Source: Codonopsis lanceolata
Taxonomy: Eukaryota; Streptophyta; Magnoliopsida; Asterales; Campanulaceae
Direction of reading: 5' to 3'
Length of the DNA: 64,000 nt
Assembly: GCA_013146195.2 (NCBI GenBank)
Contig: CM028377.1
Location: 61,519,285 to 61,583,284 of the forward strand
Notes under the pieces: generated by a model
What the model was told of the DNA's origin: nothing
The model's input: only the letters and a program-made list of their open reading frames with translations
Database searches by the model: none
Position numbers and translations under genes: made by a program
Part shown: positions 55,057 to 64,000 of the stretch, in pieces
Position numbering within the stretch: the first letter of the stretch is position 1
Layout: the number at the start of each line of letters is the position of its first letter

Positions 55057-55675
55057 AAATAAAATGAATGAATGAACTATTTTAATTTAATGTGTTTTAT
55101 TTATTTTTTAAAAATTATGATTTTAAAATATATGAAATATCAAATGGGTATCAATTTTTTATTTTAATTTGTTGAAATTTATTTAAGAAAATTTATAATT
55201 TAAAAATATATTAAATATCAATGGTTACTAATTGGATGGAGTGATGAACTTGCACTGCACCCTTCCAAAGGTTAGGGACATTTTTGTCTTTTCAAATATT
55301 TTCGTTCATCTAACTAATAGAAATGACCTCCAGTGACCCTATTGGCTTGATTGGCCAAATATAGTCACCAAATTGAGAGAAAAAAAAGTATAGTGAGCTT
55401 AATGAAAAAAAGTGTAAAAATAAGATGATCAAATTGCTATTTAAGCCATCTTTAAAAAAAAGAAGTTGAGTTTGAATTTTGAATAATCAAAGTAGTGAGA
55501 AGTGAGATAAATAGATAATGAATTTAAAGTGTGCTATAAAGTGTTGAGGTTAGTTTTTAGAGGGACGAAAAGGTACAACTAAAACAAAAAAAACGTTCAC
55601 ATAGTTTTTTGGGGACATTTACAAAAATGGCCAAGTCAAAGATGACTTGGTTATTTGTAGCATCACTTAAAAAAA

Positions 55676-56016
55676 AACTCTTTTATGGCCTAGTTTATTG
55701 ATAAATCACTGATAAACCATGACTGGTTTATCGGTAAACCAGTAAAAATGCACCCCTCAACATCCGAAATCGCTGGTTTATCAAGTGGTCGATGAATAAA
55801 CCAGTTGTCGACCAAGTGGTTTACACTGATTTATTAGTGTAAACCACTTGGTCGATAACTGGTTTATCAGGTCGACCAGTGATCGACCAAGTGGTTTACA
55901 TTGGTTTATTGATAAACCATTTGTGTGACCACTGGTCGACGGATAAATCAGTTGTGTGACCACTGGTTGACCAAGTGGTTTACACTGGTTTAAAATAGTG
56001 TAAATTACTTGGTCAA
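55676..56016. repeat. Cluster of imperfect hairpins (inverted repeats)
   Basis: At 55797-55827 and 55836-55866 there are 31-base arms that are inverted copies with one mismatch around an 8-base loop. At 55967-55986 and 55997-56016 there are 20-base arms with two mismatches around a 10-base loop. A weaker one lies between (about 55875-55940), and a short one at about 55700-55735 (ataaaccatgactggtttat). All are made from the same words: ggtttatc, accaagtggttta, gtcgacca. No TIR-plus-TSD boundary is apparent. The minus-strand frame across it (with a repeated NQCKPLG) is a by-product of the repeats. Confidence 0.85.
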
Positions 56017-56650
56017 AGGCAGTGGCGGACGCAGAAATTTTCCCAACCGGGTGCACAAATTTTATAAAGTTGCAAATCATAATTGTCCCCTATGCGTTTC
56101 CATATTTTGAAAACGTTTAATTATATCATTATTTGTAACGTTCCTAAGCAAATATTTTTCAATAAAACATACAATACAATCATTTATAAATTGATCACAA
56201 ATTTGGTTTCCGTTTAAAAATTTTCTCCATAATCACTAAAACCAAATTCCTTCAAATCAACCACAATTTGGAAATCTACACAAATAAAAAAAAATCCTCA
56301 TAAATCAACTACTTCAACCCCAAAATTAAAATGCTCTAATTTCAGATTAAATAAATATACATTTCCTACCAAGATATTGAACACACAAATTTAGGAAATA
56401 AAACAATATTATCATAATATCAATATATCATCTATCACAAATTCATAAATCACAATTCACAACAATTACATAAATTAAATACTCAATTAGGGCTATTTCA
56501 AAATTATGATTATTTCAAATTAGGGCTATTTTAAAATGAGGGTTATTAATTTTTTTTAATATTTAAATTACAATTATAATTTGTTTTTTATTTAGGTGGG
56601 GGCAAATTGTAGAAATTTGATGCAGGTGGGGCAAAATGTACAATATAACA
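56017..56650. mobile_element. Remnant of a hAT-like element
   Basis: Begins near 56022 with cagtggcggacgcagaaatt, a common plant hAT-like terminus, and ends in the region with ggtggggcaaaatgtac (56627-56643). The matching right terminus and a TSD were not found. The interior is AT-rich without coding capacity. Confidence 0.35.
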
Positions 56651-56859
56651 TATTATTATTATTATTTTTAAAAAATTCCTTTACAAAAAAAACTCAAGTG
56701 TATAAATATATATGTTCATCTGTCAAATGGCCATATTTGACTAATGCCACAGTTTTTTTTTAAGAGAACTCTTGTGGTTACTCTGGAGCTGAAGTATCTC
56801 TCGTACTCTCATACTCTCATACTCTCATCCACCCAAACAACACCCTCACAATTTTACGG

Positions 56860-58040
56860 GTCAGTTATGTAATTCCATTTGTCTGGATATTTTAGTAATT
56901 GACTGTGCGCCTCCTTCAAAGTTTCAGAGTTCAAACCCTACAAATAATAGAAAAGCCCCATTCGTCTTCATCAGATTTTATGATAAACCCGTTCCGTAAT
57001 TTCGAGAAGAAAAATCAGCTTGACGAAAATTAAAGGTCTATACTCTCTCTCTCTCTCTCTCTCTCTCTTAACTCCAAACGCTCAGATTGTTTATTGTGCT
57101 GAATTACATACTGTAAATTCAACGTTTAGTCTCTACTTTACTCAGATCTATACAAATTCTCTAATTCTTACGCAATAGTACATGGTTGAATTTGTAAGGA
57201 ACCCATCAAATATTTGCAAAGGTTGTGATTATTACTATCCTTTCACTTAATTTTGAGAATGATTTGTGGGTTTGATGAGAGTTCTAAGAAATCTATGTTG
57301 TTTTATCATAACTGGCAGTACTGTGCGTGTATTTTTCCTGTATATCCCTTGTTTGATTTGCCGGAGAATGAGTTTGTTTGAATTTTGGGTACTATTAGGA
57401 GTTTGGGATCTTATAAACGAATTCCAATTGAATTTTGCAAGTGTATTAGCTTATAGGAAATGTGTAATGGCTGCTCAATTGTATTTTGTCATTTTCTTGA
57501 AAATGAAATACCATTACTGATTTTGCTATATGACTACTCAGCTAGGAGTTTATGACTTTTTACAGCTTTTGTTGCTATCAAGAAGTAGTTTCCTATTAAT
57601 GGATGCTATGGTGAATGCTAACATCTGGGTAAGCATTCTAGTTTTGGAGAATTTTTCATGTTTTTAAGAAATGCCACTCTGGTAAATATCAATTGTAAAA
57701 CTTCTATAATTGGATAGTTATGCCGGACCCAGTAATTATTTGCTAATATTAGCATCAACCGGTAGTGGCATGTTTTTTTCTTTCCATTTTTCATGTTTAG
57801 TACTAAATCATTCGATTTTGCTGTTAATTGAGATTACATCTTAGTACTACGCTTCGTTTTTGAGTTCTTTTTTTTAGGTAAACTTGATCACAAAATCTTT
57901 TTATTGGCCAAGTTCTGAAGGAGATGTTCGTAGTAGTTTCCAAATTTGTGCTAATGGAGCTGTCTTCAATGCTATATTTATACATTACTTTCATGGTTAT
58001 CCTTCCAGATTGTTGGTGACTGTCGTAGTGTTTTTAAGTT
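56860..58040 (+). promoter_or_regulatory. Promoter, 5' UTR and leader intron of the KH-domain gene
   Basis: A likely first-exon leader lies around 56930-57190 and includes a (CT)14 microsatellite at about 57042-57069, which is common in plant leaders. The coding exon is preceded by a strong acceptor, ttatccttccag (AG at 58007-58008), so an intron splits the 5' UTR. Possible donors are at 57190 (tttgtaagg) and near 57115 (ctgtaaat), and I cannot choose between them. There is no ATG between 58009 and the start at 58041. Confidence 0.5.
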
Positions 58041-60863
58041 ATGGCTGGTCAAAAGAATGATTATGGGAAAAGGTCTCACTATCAATCTGATTATGCTGTA
58101 AATGAAGGAGGTAAGAGAAGAACTCCCACTGATGAAAGGGAAAGAGAATCAAACGCCATTGGATCAGAAGATACAGTTTATCGTTACTTGTGCCCCCTGA
58201 GGAAGATAGGAAGTATCATTGGTAGGGGTGGGGAGATCGTAAAGCAACTGAGGACCGAAACTCAGTCAAAGATTAGAATTAATGAGACCGTCCCTGGGTG
58301 CGATGAGCGCGTTGTTATAATCTATAGTTCAAATGAAGAAACCAATAGTTTTGCAGATACGGGTGATCTTGTTTCACCTGCACAAGATGCTCTCTTCAAG
58401 GTGCACGATAGGATTGTTGCTGAAGAGTCACATGCTGATGATGAATTTGACGAGGCTCAGCAAGTCACTGTGCGAATGCTCGTTCCATCAGATCAGATTG
58501 GATGTGTGATTGGTAAAGGTGGACAAGTAATTCAGAATATACGGAGTGAAACCCGTGCTCAGATTCGGGTTCTTAGCAGTGATCACCTGCCTGCTTGTGC
58601 AATGGGTTCCGATGAGCTTCTGCAGGTAATACATCCATGTTTCTAACTTGTTAAATTGTTGACCTTAGACTCCATTTGTATACGGAAAATAACGTACAGA
58701 AAATGGAACTCTTTTTCATGTAAGTAACTTCATTTTTTAATGTTTGGTAAATGTATGGAAATTGGCCTGAAGGTGCCTTACACAAGTCATGTCATAAAGG
58801 ATGAGAATAAATCTAAATGGAGTTAAGTAGAGACAAAAGTGGGGGCATAGAGGAGCTTCAGTTTGTGGAAAATGCCTGAAAAAGCTCAAATTCTTAAGTC
58901 GCCAAGTCATTTCTTGGGAGAATGGTTGATTTTCATGACTTTTTTTGTGAAACAAATGGATCCTTTATAGGCCTTTGACGATGCCATATTGTTTGCTATG
59001 GAATCTGTTTGGTTAATCTCACCAACTAACTTGGAGTTAACTTGCCTTCAGGTAAGCGGAGATGCTGCTGTTGTTAGAAAAGCTCTTCATCAATTGGCGA
59101 CTCGGCTACATGATAATCCATCACGTTCACAGCACCTACTTTTGTCCTCCTCAAATATTCAGAGATCTGGTGGTGGGGCCTACATGGGTCCAAATTCGGG
59201 TGCCCCACTTATGGGTGTAAACTCGTTGATGGGTCCTTATGGGACTTACAAGAATGATGGTGGAGATTGGTCATCACCTGCAAAGGAATTTTCACTTCGT
59301 TTGGTTTGCCCAACTGAGAACATTGGCGGTGTGATTGGCAAAGGTGGTGTTATTATCAAACAAATCAGGCAGGAATCTGGTGCATCTATTAAAGTTGATA
59401 GCTCTGCTGCTGAAGGAGATGATTGCCTTATTACCATATCAGCAAAGGAGTCTTTTGAAGATTCATCACCAACGGTTGATGCAGCGATGCGTTTGCAACC
59501 ACGATGCAGTGAAAAAAGTGAGAAGGATTCAGGTGATTCTGTAATCACGACTCGGTTGCTAGTGCCAAGCTCAAGAATTGGATGCCTAATCGGTAAAGGT
59601 GGGTCCATTGTTTCTGAGATGAGAAGTCTGACAAGAGCAAGTATCCGCATACTCTCAAAGGAGAATCTTCCAAAGATTGCATCTGAGGATGATGAGATGG
59701 TTCAGGTAAAACACTAACAGGCGATGACGTTTGATTCAAATATCAGCTTTTATGTAATTTCTTTAAAGGAAAATTGTACTTTTTGCTGCTCAGATTACTG
59801 GAGATCTCAGTGTTGCTAGCAATGCTCTGTTACAAGTGACAACGAGATTAAGGGCCAATTTATTTGAGATGGAGGGAGCTCTAGCTGCCCTGCCTCCTGC
59901 TGTCCCTTATATTCCTATGTCAATGGATGTTCCGGATAATTCTAGATATGGAAACCGGGATAGTAAATCCCGTGGGCGTGGTGGATATGCTTCTTATTCT
60001 GGAAGATATGATTCTAACGAGTTGCCTCCAACTGACAGTTATGGTAGCTATGGTTCACAGGTAATTTGTTTTCATGTAAATTCATTTAATTATCTCTCAA
60101 TCCTGCTTCTATTGTTGTTTGCCACAGAAACGTACTTTTAGTACACATTGAACATTTATCACCACAGAATACATTTACATTTTTTTTTCATTGTAATAAT
60201 GTCAAAAGATATTGATTAGTGGCAACAAGACCCTTTTTTGATCACGAGTCTTTATGCTTTTCATCCCAGGTTGGTGGAAGCGGTTATGGGGCATATGGTG
60301 TTTACTCTGGGCGCCCAAGCAGTGGCGGGTAAGAATTTGATCTTGATATGTGTGTGTGCGCACGCGCATTTGAATTTATATGTCTGTGTGTGCGCGCATA
60401 TATGTTTATATATGCGTGTTTGTGTGTGTGCCCTGAGGGCTCATTTTACCCATCCATCTAAGATACTCTTTGCATTGAAATTCATTCTACTGGTGTTCGA
60501 AATACTCCTTGATTTGGTATGTTCTATTGAAAAGACTTGCTTCAAAAACTAAGCTTAATTTATTTTTTATGGGTTTCCAAATTTATCCTCTTCACATTAA
60601 ACTCAAAATTAGCAAATTTGTTTTTATCCCTAAAATGATTGGCATTCGAACACGGACTCTTTTGAGTAGAACATAGGGAGTAAATAAAATTCTTCCAAAA
60701 CAAAGGTACAACTTTTGCAACACACACACATGGGCACACGCACATGCACACACACACACATGTATACATTACTATTTATCTCATTGGAGCCTGTCTGCTT
60801 CTTCATTTTGTCAGGTTATCTAGTCAAAATCCCGTTTCCCATGGGAAACATCATGGGTACTAA
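58041..60863 (+). CDS. KH-domain RNA-binding protein with four KH domains (five coding exons)
   Basis: Coding exons: 58041-58625, 59052-59705, 59794-60060, 60270-60328 and 60815-60863 (stop TAA). All introns are GT-AG and all phases agree, giving 537 residues. Each KH domain has its GXXG loop: KH1 IIGRGGEIVKQL (about residue 58), KH2 VIGKGGQVIQNI (about 155), KH3 VIGKGGVIIKQI (about 297), and KH4 LIGKGGSIVSEM (about 380). The tail is Gly/Tyr/Ser-rich (RGRGGYASYSGRYD, GGSGYGAYG) and ends HGKHHGY. The family is the plant poly(C)-binding/HEN4/RCF3-like KH group, close to proteins annotated as KH domain-containing At4g18375. These bind single-stranded RNA in the nucleus and act in splicing, polyadenylation or stress regulation. 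The short last exon and this tail are as expected, so the gene looks complete. Confidence 0.92.
60329..60814 (+). other. Intron 4 of the KH gene, with opposed TG and CA tracts and a MITE relic
   Basis: A TG-rich tract at 60348-60430 and a CA-rich tract at 60721-60762 are complementary and lie close to the two splice sites. Between them, about 60503-60682, is a decayed Stowaway-like element with left end tactccttgatttgg and right end agaacatagggagta. Confidence 0.6.
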
Positions 60864-61430
60864 AGCCACAGTTCTTAGCCTGCAGGTAGAAAGATGTCTC
60901 CTTTTGCTTTTGGTTTATACATAGAAAGCAGATTTGATTACTGCCATCTTCCTATAGTATACATTCATGTTCGTATTCATACCACTAGTCAATCCTATAT
61001 TGGATTTTCTAACACATTTCTTTTTTCCTTTTTCCCGCTCCTCTTTCCATCAAAACAGCTGTGAACTATGATGCCTGAAGCTAGCCCATTCCTACCCCTT
61101 TGATGATGCCTCGTCCAGCCTAAACCAGAAGAGCAGTCGAAAAGGATATGAGAACTTTATGGTCATCCTTGGGCCTACCCTTTATTGCTTTCCTTAGGGA
61201 GACAGACCAGTGTTATGTGGGAGTTCAACTCATTAGAGATCTCTTATTATGGCCTTGTATGTCTAGTGTTCCCAAGCTCCAAACTGTGTTTCCGTAAACC
61301 ATTGTAACCAGAGTGGCTTTCATAACTTAGGGAGCAATCTTTTTTTCCTTTGTAAAACTTATGTGACAGTTACAACCATTTCCTTTGTTAGCAACGTTAA
61401 TTTTGCTATGGAATTTTTAAAAATAATTTA
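60864..61430 (+). other. 3' UTR of the KH gene, with probable intron 60886-61058
   Basis: After the stop codon a donor, TGCAG followed by GTAGAA (60886), and an acceptor, catcaaaacag (AG at 61057-61058), with a long pyrimidine tract before it suggest a 3' UTR intron. The stop codon is 22 bases upstream of this junction, too close to trigger nonsense-mediated decay by the usual 50-base rule. The poly(A) site is not defined. An A/T-rich aaataatttattgg lies near 61420. Confidence 0.5.
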
Positions 61431-63324
61431 TTGGCATTCATATGTTGACTCGTACACGTGGTTTTGGAAGTCTGGTTGCAGGTGTGTACATACATAGTCT
61501 TAAAAAATGTTTTTAGTCAAGCTAATTGGTTTAAAGACTGGTGAATTTCTCTTATGGCGGGTCCAGGTAGTTTTGGAGGCTATCCAATCAATACAAGACA
61601 CAGTTACAGCTTTTTATAGGGGGTGAAGTCTGATGCTCTGAGCTCTCTTGAATGTCAAGATGTCCCTCATATCACCAGAAGTATTACGCGATGGTATGCT
61701 TATTTCGTTATTTTGTACTCTTTATTCTTCTAGCCGTGTTGGATGAGATTAGGGTTTTTAGAAAGCCAATAAGATTTTTCCTACCTGGAGACCATTTATT
61801 TACTAAATTCACTATATCGTTTGGCTATTTATTTCAAATCAAGATATGTGCCTTACATATATAGATATGATCATGTCTATGTCGACATCTTACACTTGTG
61901 TGTGTCCACAACTCAGAAGTAGGCCAGTCTACTTGGTATGTGAAATTTATGCCAGAATAGATGCTTAGATAATCAATACGGTGAATACACATTTTAATCT
62001 ATTATATGCATGTTATGTGTTTGGGATTTTGTTTGCTTGAAACGCTGATGCCTGCAAATAATATTGTACTGCAGATGCGATGCTGGGTGTGGGGTGGGGT
62101 TTGGGGGAGTTGGAAACATTTTCCATGCAGAATCAGATATAAGATGCTGTATGCAGTGTGCTATGTAGAGAGTGCAATGAAATGTTCAATTAGTAGTAGC
62201 TCTCCGTCTGCAATTTATACCATCTAAAATCACTTTCAAATGCTCTCCATGACTGTTCTAATCCGTTGTTTTTAGATGTTAAATTTAGATGTTAAATACT
62301 TTGTGGTTTTGTGCCTTGCATACTGTTTTTTGTTAGTTGCGGAAGTATGTTAATGTGGAGGTTGGTTTTACACAGTTTCGGTTTTCAGTTTGATACTTTA
62401 TCAACACCATCCTAAAATTGTGATTGCTTGCTTCTATTGTGTATTTGGTGTTTTTTTAAACTGGTCTGGCTGATATTGATGCATGTCTTACGGTCATACC
62501 ACAATTTATCAAACATTTGAAGTTGTGCCCTCTTGACTCTTGTGTATGTGATTTGGGATTTTGGTTTGTTGCTTTCAAAATGGGATTATTACTGGAGTTG
62601 TAATTGTAATAGTAGCAGCTGCATATTGCAATTAGGTTAACTTGAGCTTGAAATGCACCCAGTAAATCTGAAAATGGTGGTTGGTTCATGGGGAGCTGCA
62701 AGGCGGCATCCGTTAGAATTTGCTTATTACTAGACAGCTGTTGGATCAATCTTGTGGAAGATGAGCTAATTGAGGAGTAGAGGTGAGTGGCTGAGTGAAT
62801 CCTGGATCATGATAGCTTGTTACATAGAAAGTTTGGCTCTCGACTTCTATAGTATTGGCATGAATCTGTATATATCGTTGGCAGGATATGTTCCATACCT
62901 TTGAGTTTTCTAATAGCTCAAAGGTACCTGTAATGTGTTTTCTATTCAGATCCTTCAAAAGAAATTTTTTGGACTTAATAGAAGATATATTAAACAATTG
63001 ACCTTCATTTTATGTAACAACTGCAATGCCATAATGTTTGTTGTTAGTCTTTACATCTCACGTTGTGGAAAAGGATGGTTGGTGGGTCAGAAAGTGGGGA
63101 CGGAATAAAGTTATTCAGGGAACTCGTATAAGCACTATACTCTCCAACCGTGGCATGGATCGGTGTTTTATTTTGCTTGTATCATACGATTTATTTATTG
63201 TAAATGCTCTAATAATATAATATTTCCTTTATATATGGACACACACATATACAAATATAATAATTCCTGATCCCTGAGGGATGGAAATGACATTCTGACA
63301 AAAATCTTGAGGTTCAATAAATAA
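61431..63324. other. Intergenic region, no gene recognised
   Basis: Only short chance frames. No conserved protein, RNA gene or bounded transposon was seen. Confidence 0.45.
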
Positions 63325-63490
63325 CACTCCCTTCGTTTTAGTTAAAGAGTATGTATAAAAGTTAATTTTTTTAAGAAAATAATAGTTTTTGTAGCTCATT
63401 AGTAATAAAATAATATTTTTATCCTTTAATTTTTAAAAGTGGATTTTTAAAAAATAGAATAGTGGACTTTTTGTACAAAATAGATGGAGT
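63325..63490. mobile_element. Decayed Stowaway-like MITE
   Basis: Left end cactcccttcgttttag and right end tagatggagt are degraded inverted repeats. Inner motifs (taaagagt, tagctcattagtaataaaataatattttt) match the MITE at 10688-10867 in reverse orientation. Confidence 0.55.
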
Positions 63491-64000
63491 AATTTAATAA
63501 TTCTTGAAAAGGAAATGTCAAGAAATGTAGGGGATTAGTGGACGGGCGCGGGCAATTCATTTTTTTAAAATAATTTTACTGTTTTATTATTCAAACTTTT
63601 TCTAAGATGAAAAAGATGAAGTGATGACTAACGGATTAAGAATAAACCAATATGGTGTGTCGCACGTCACTAACTTGCATGAGAATAGAGGATTGAGTTT
63701 GAGTAATTAAAAAAAATAGGGTTTTTGACATTTAGTAATAGGTTTATATGTATTATTATATTATAAGAAAATTGAAAGGGCAATCCGAATAGGTTTCATC
63801 GCTTTAGCAGTTCAGCTCAGTTAGAGTATTGTATTTTTAAGTTTTAAATTAAATAAATAGGATTTGGTTTAAACCTATAATTAAAATTTTTAAAAAAAAT
63901 ATCAAAAAAGAGGACGGGCCGGGCTGGATATAACGGGCAAGGAGTAGCTGAAATCCCAGTGCCCGAGACTGCGGGCATTTGATTCATCTAAAGCCTAGTA
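63491..64000. other. AT-rich right edge, possible start of a transposon
   Basis: No gene. From about 63910 the sequence turns GC-rich (gacgggccgggctgg, gcccgagactgcgggc), resembling the GC-rich subterminal repeats of hAT elements such as 43153-44179. The element would continue beyond the window. Confidence 0.3.

Larger units (their letters stand above)
45687..55447. mobile_element. MULE (9.8 kb with nested insertions)
   Basis: A perfect 9-bp TSD, atctttaaa, lies at 45678-45686 and 55448-55456. The terminal inverted repeats start GGCTTAAATAACAATTTGG on the left and GGCTTAAATAGCAATTTGA on the right (read inward). They run on through cattaagctcactat-type text for at least 110 bp. Removing the Copia element (46680-53479) and the LINE piece (about 53735-55056) leaves roughly 1.6 kb, a normal size for a non-autonomous MULE. 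Its own interior (45860-46679) has no recognisable transposase. 46320-46500 is more GC-rich and could be captured sequence of unknown origin. Confidence 0.85.

Noticed and set aside
55781..56080. 99-codon minus-strand frame with repeated NQCKPLG
   Set aside because: The repeated residues come from the hairpin repeat words. There is no evidence of a protein.
62006..63220. Several 60-97-codon frames downstream of the KH gene
   Set aside because: None has a recognisable domain, splice partner or codon bias different from random AT-rich sequence.

Overview
This window is plant nuclear DNA, most likely from a eudicot. The evidence is spliced genes with GT-AG introns of plant type, a KH-domain protein and a plastid-targeted methyltransferase of plant families, Stowaway MITEs, hAT, MULE, Helitron, Copia, chromovirus and Ogre/Tat-like elements, and an AT-rich background. 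The species cannot be fixed from the sequence. Coordinates with a splice site or a target-site duplication (TSD) are exact. Others are approximate.

Host genes. (1) A minus-strand gene at the left edge: a non-coding first exon near 7092-7190 and a coding exon at 5218-5605. I read it as the N-terminus of a RING-finger family protein whose later exons lie left of the window. Its expected start codon is ACG, not ATG. (2) A minus-strand gene for a 324-residue class I SAM-dependent methyltransferase with six coding exons. It is present twice, at 11441-17124 and 26233-31951. (3) A plus-strand gene at 58041-60863 for a 537-residue protein with four KH RNA-binding domains.

The methyltransferase gene sits in an 8-kb block (9181-17178) that recurs almost unchanged at 24001-32005. 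The second copy starts at the first base after a 100-N gap. The first copy ends exactly at the 3' end of a Helitron. The second copy runs 6 bp past that same breakpoint into the TSD of a 1.3-kb MULE. The simplest reading is two haplotypes placed in tandem by the assembler, each carrying a different transposon 54-60 bp upstream of the methyltransferase start codon.

Mobile DNA fills most of the rest. From left to right: a SINE; a hAT with perfect TSD; a MULE; a longer hAT-like element; the Helitron; a Pack-MULE carrying pieces of a class II small heat-shock protein gene and a KAI2-type hydrolase gene; a chromovirus 3' end whose LTR has a row of heat-shock-element-like motifs above a TATA box; a rearranged Ogre/Tat-like locus with two LTRs in inverted orientation and a deleted pol gene; a hAT in a satellite-like repeat; and a 9.8-kb nest in which a MULE contains a Copia element (itself holding a hAT in one LTR) and a truncated LINE. 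A cluster of long imperfect hairpins at 55676-56016 lies between the nest and the KH gene.

The host genes show no functional link to each other. The main interest lies in the duplicated methyltransferase locus with two independent promoter-proximal insertions, the double gene capture in the Pack-MULE, the heat-element LTR, and the lost start codon of the RING-family gene.
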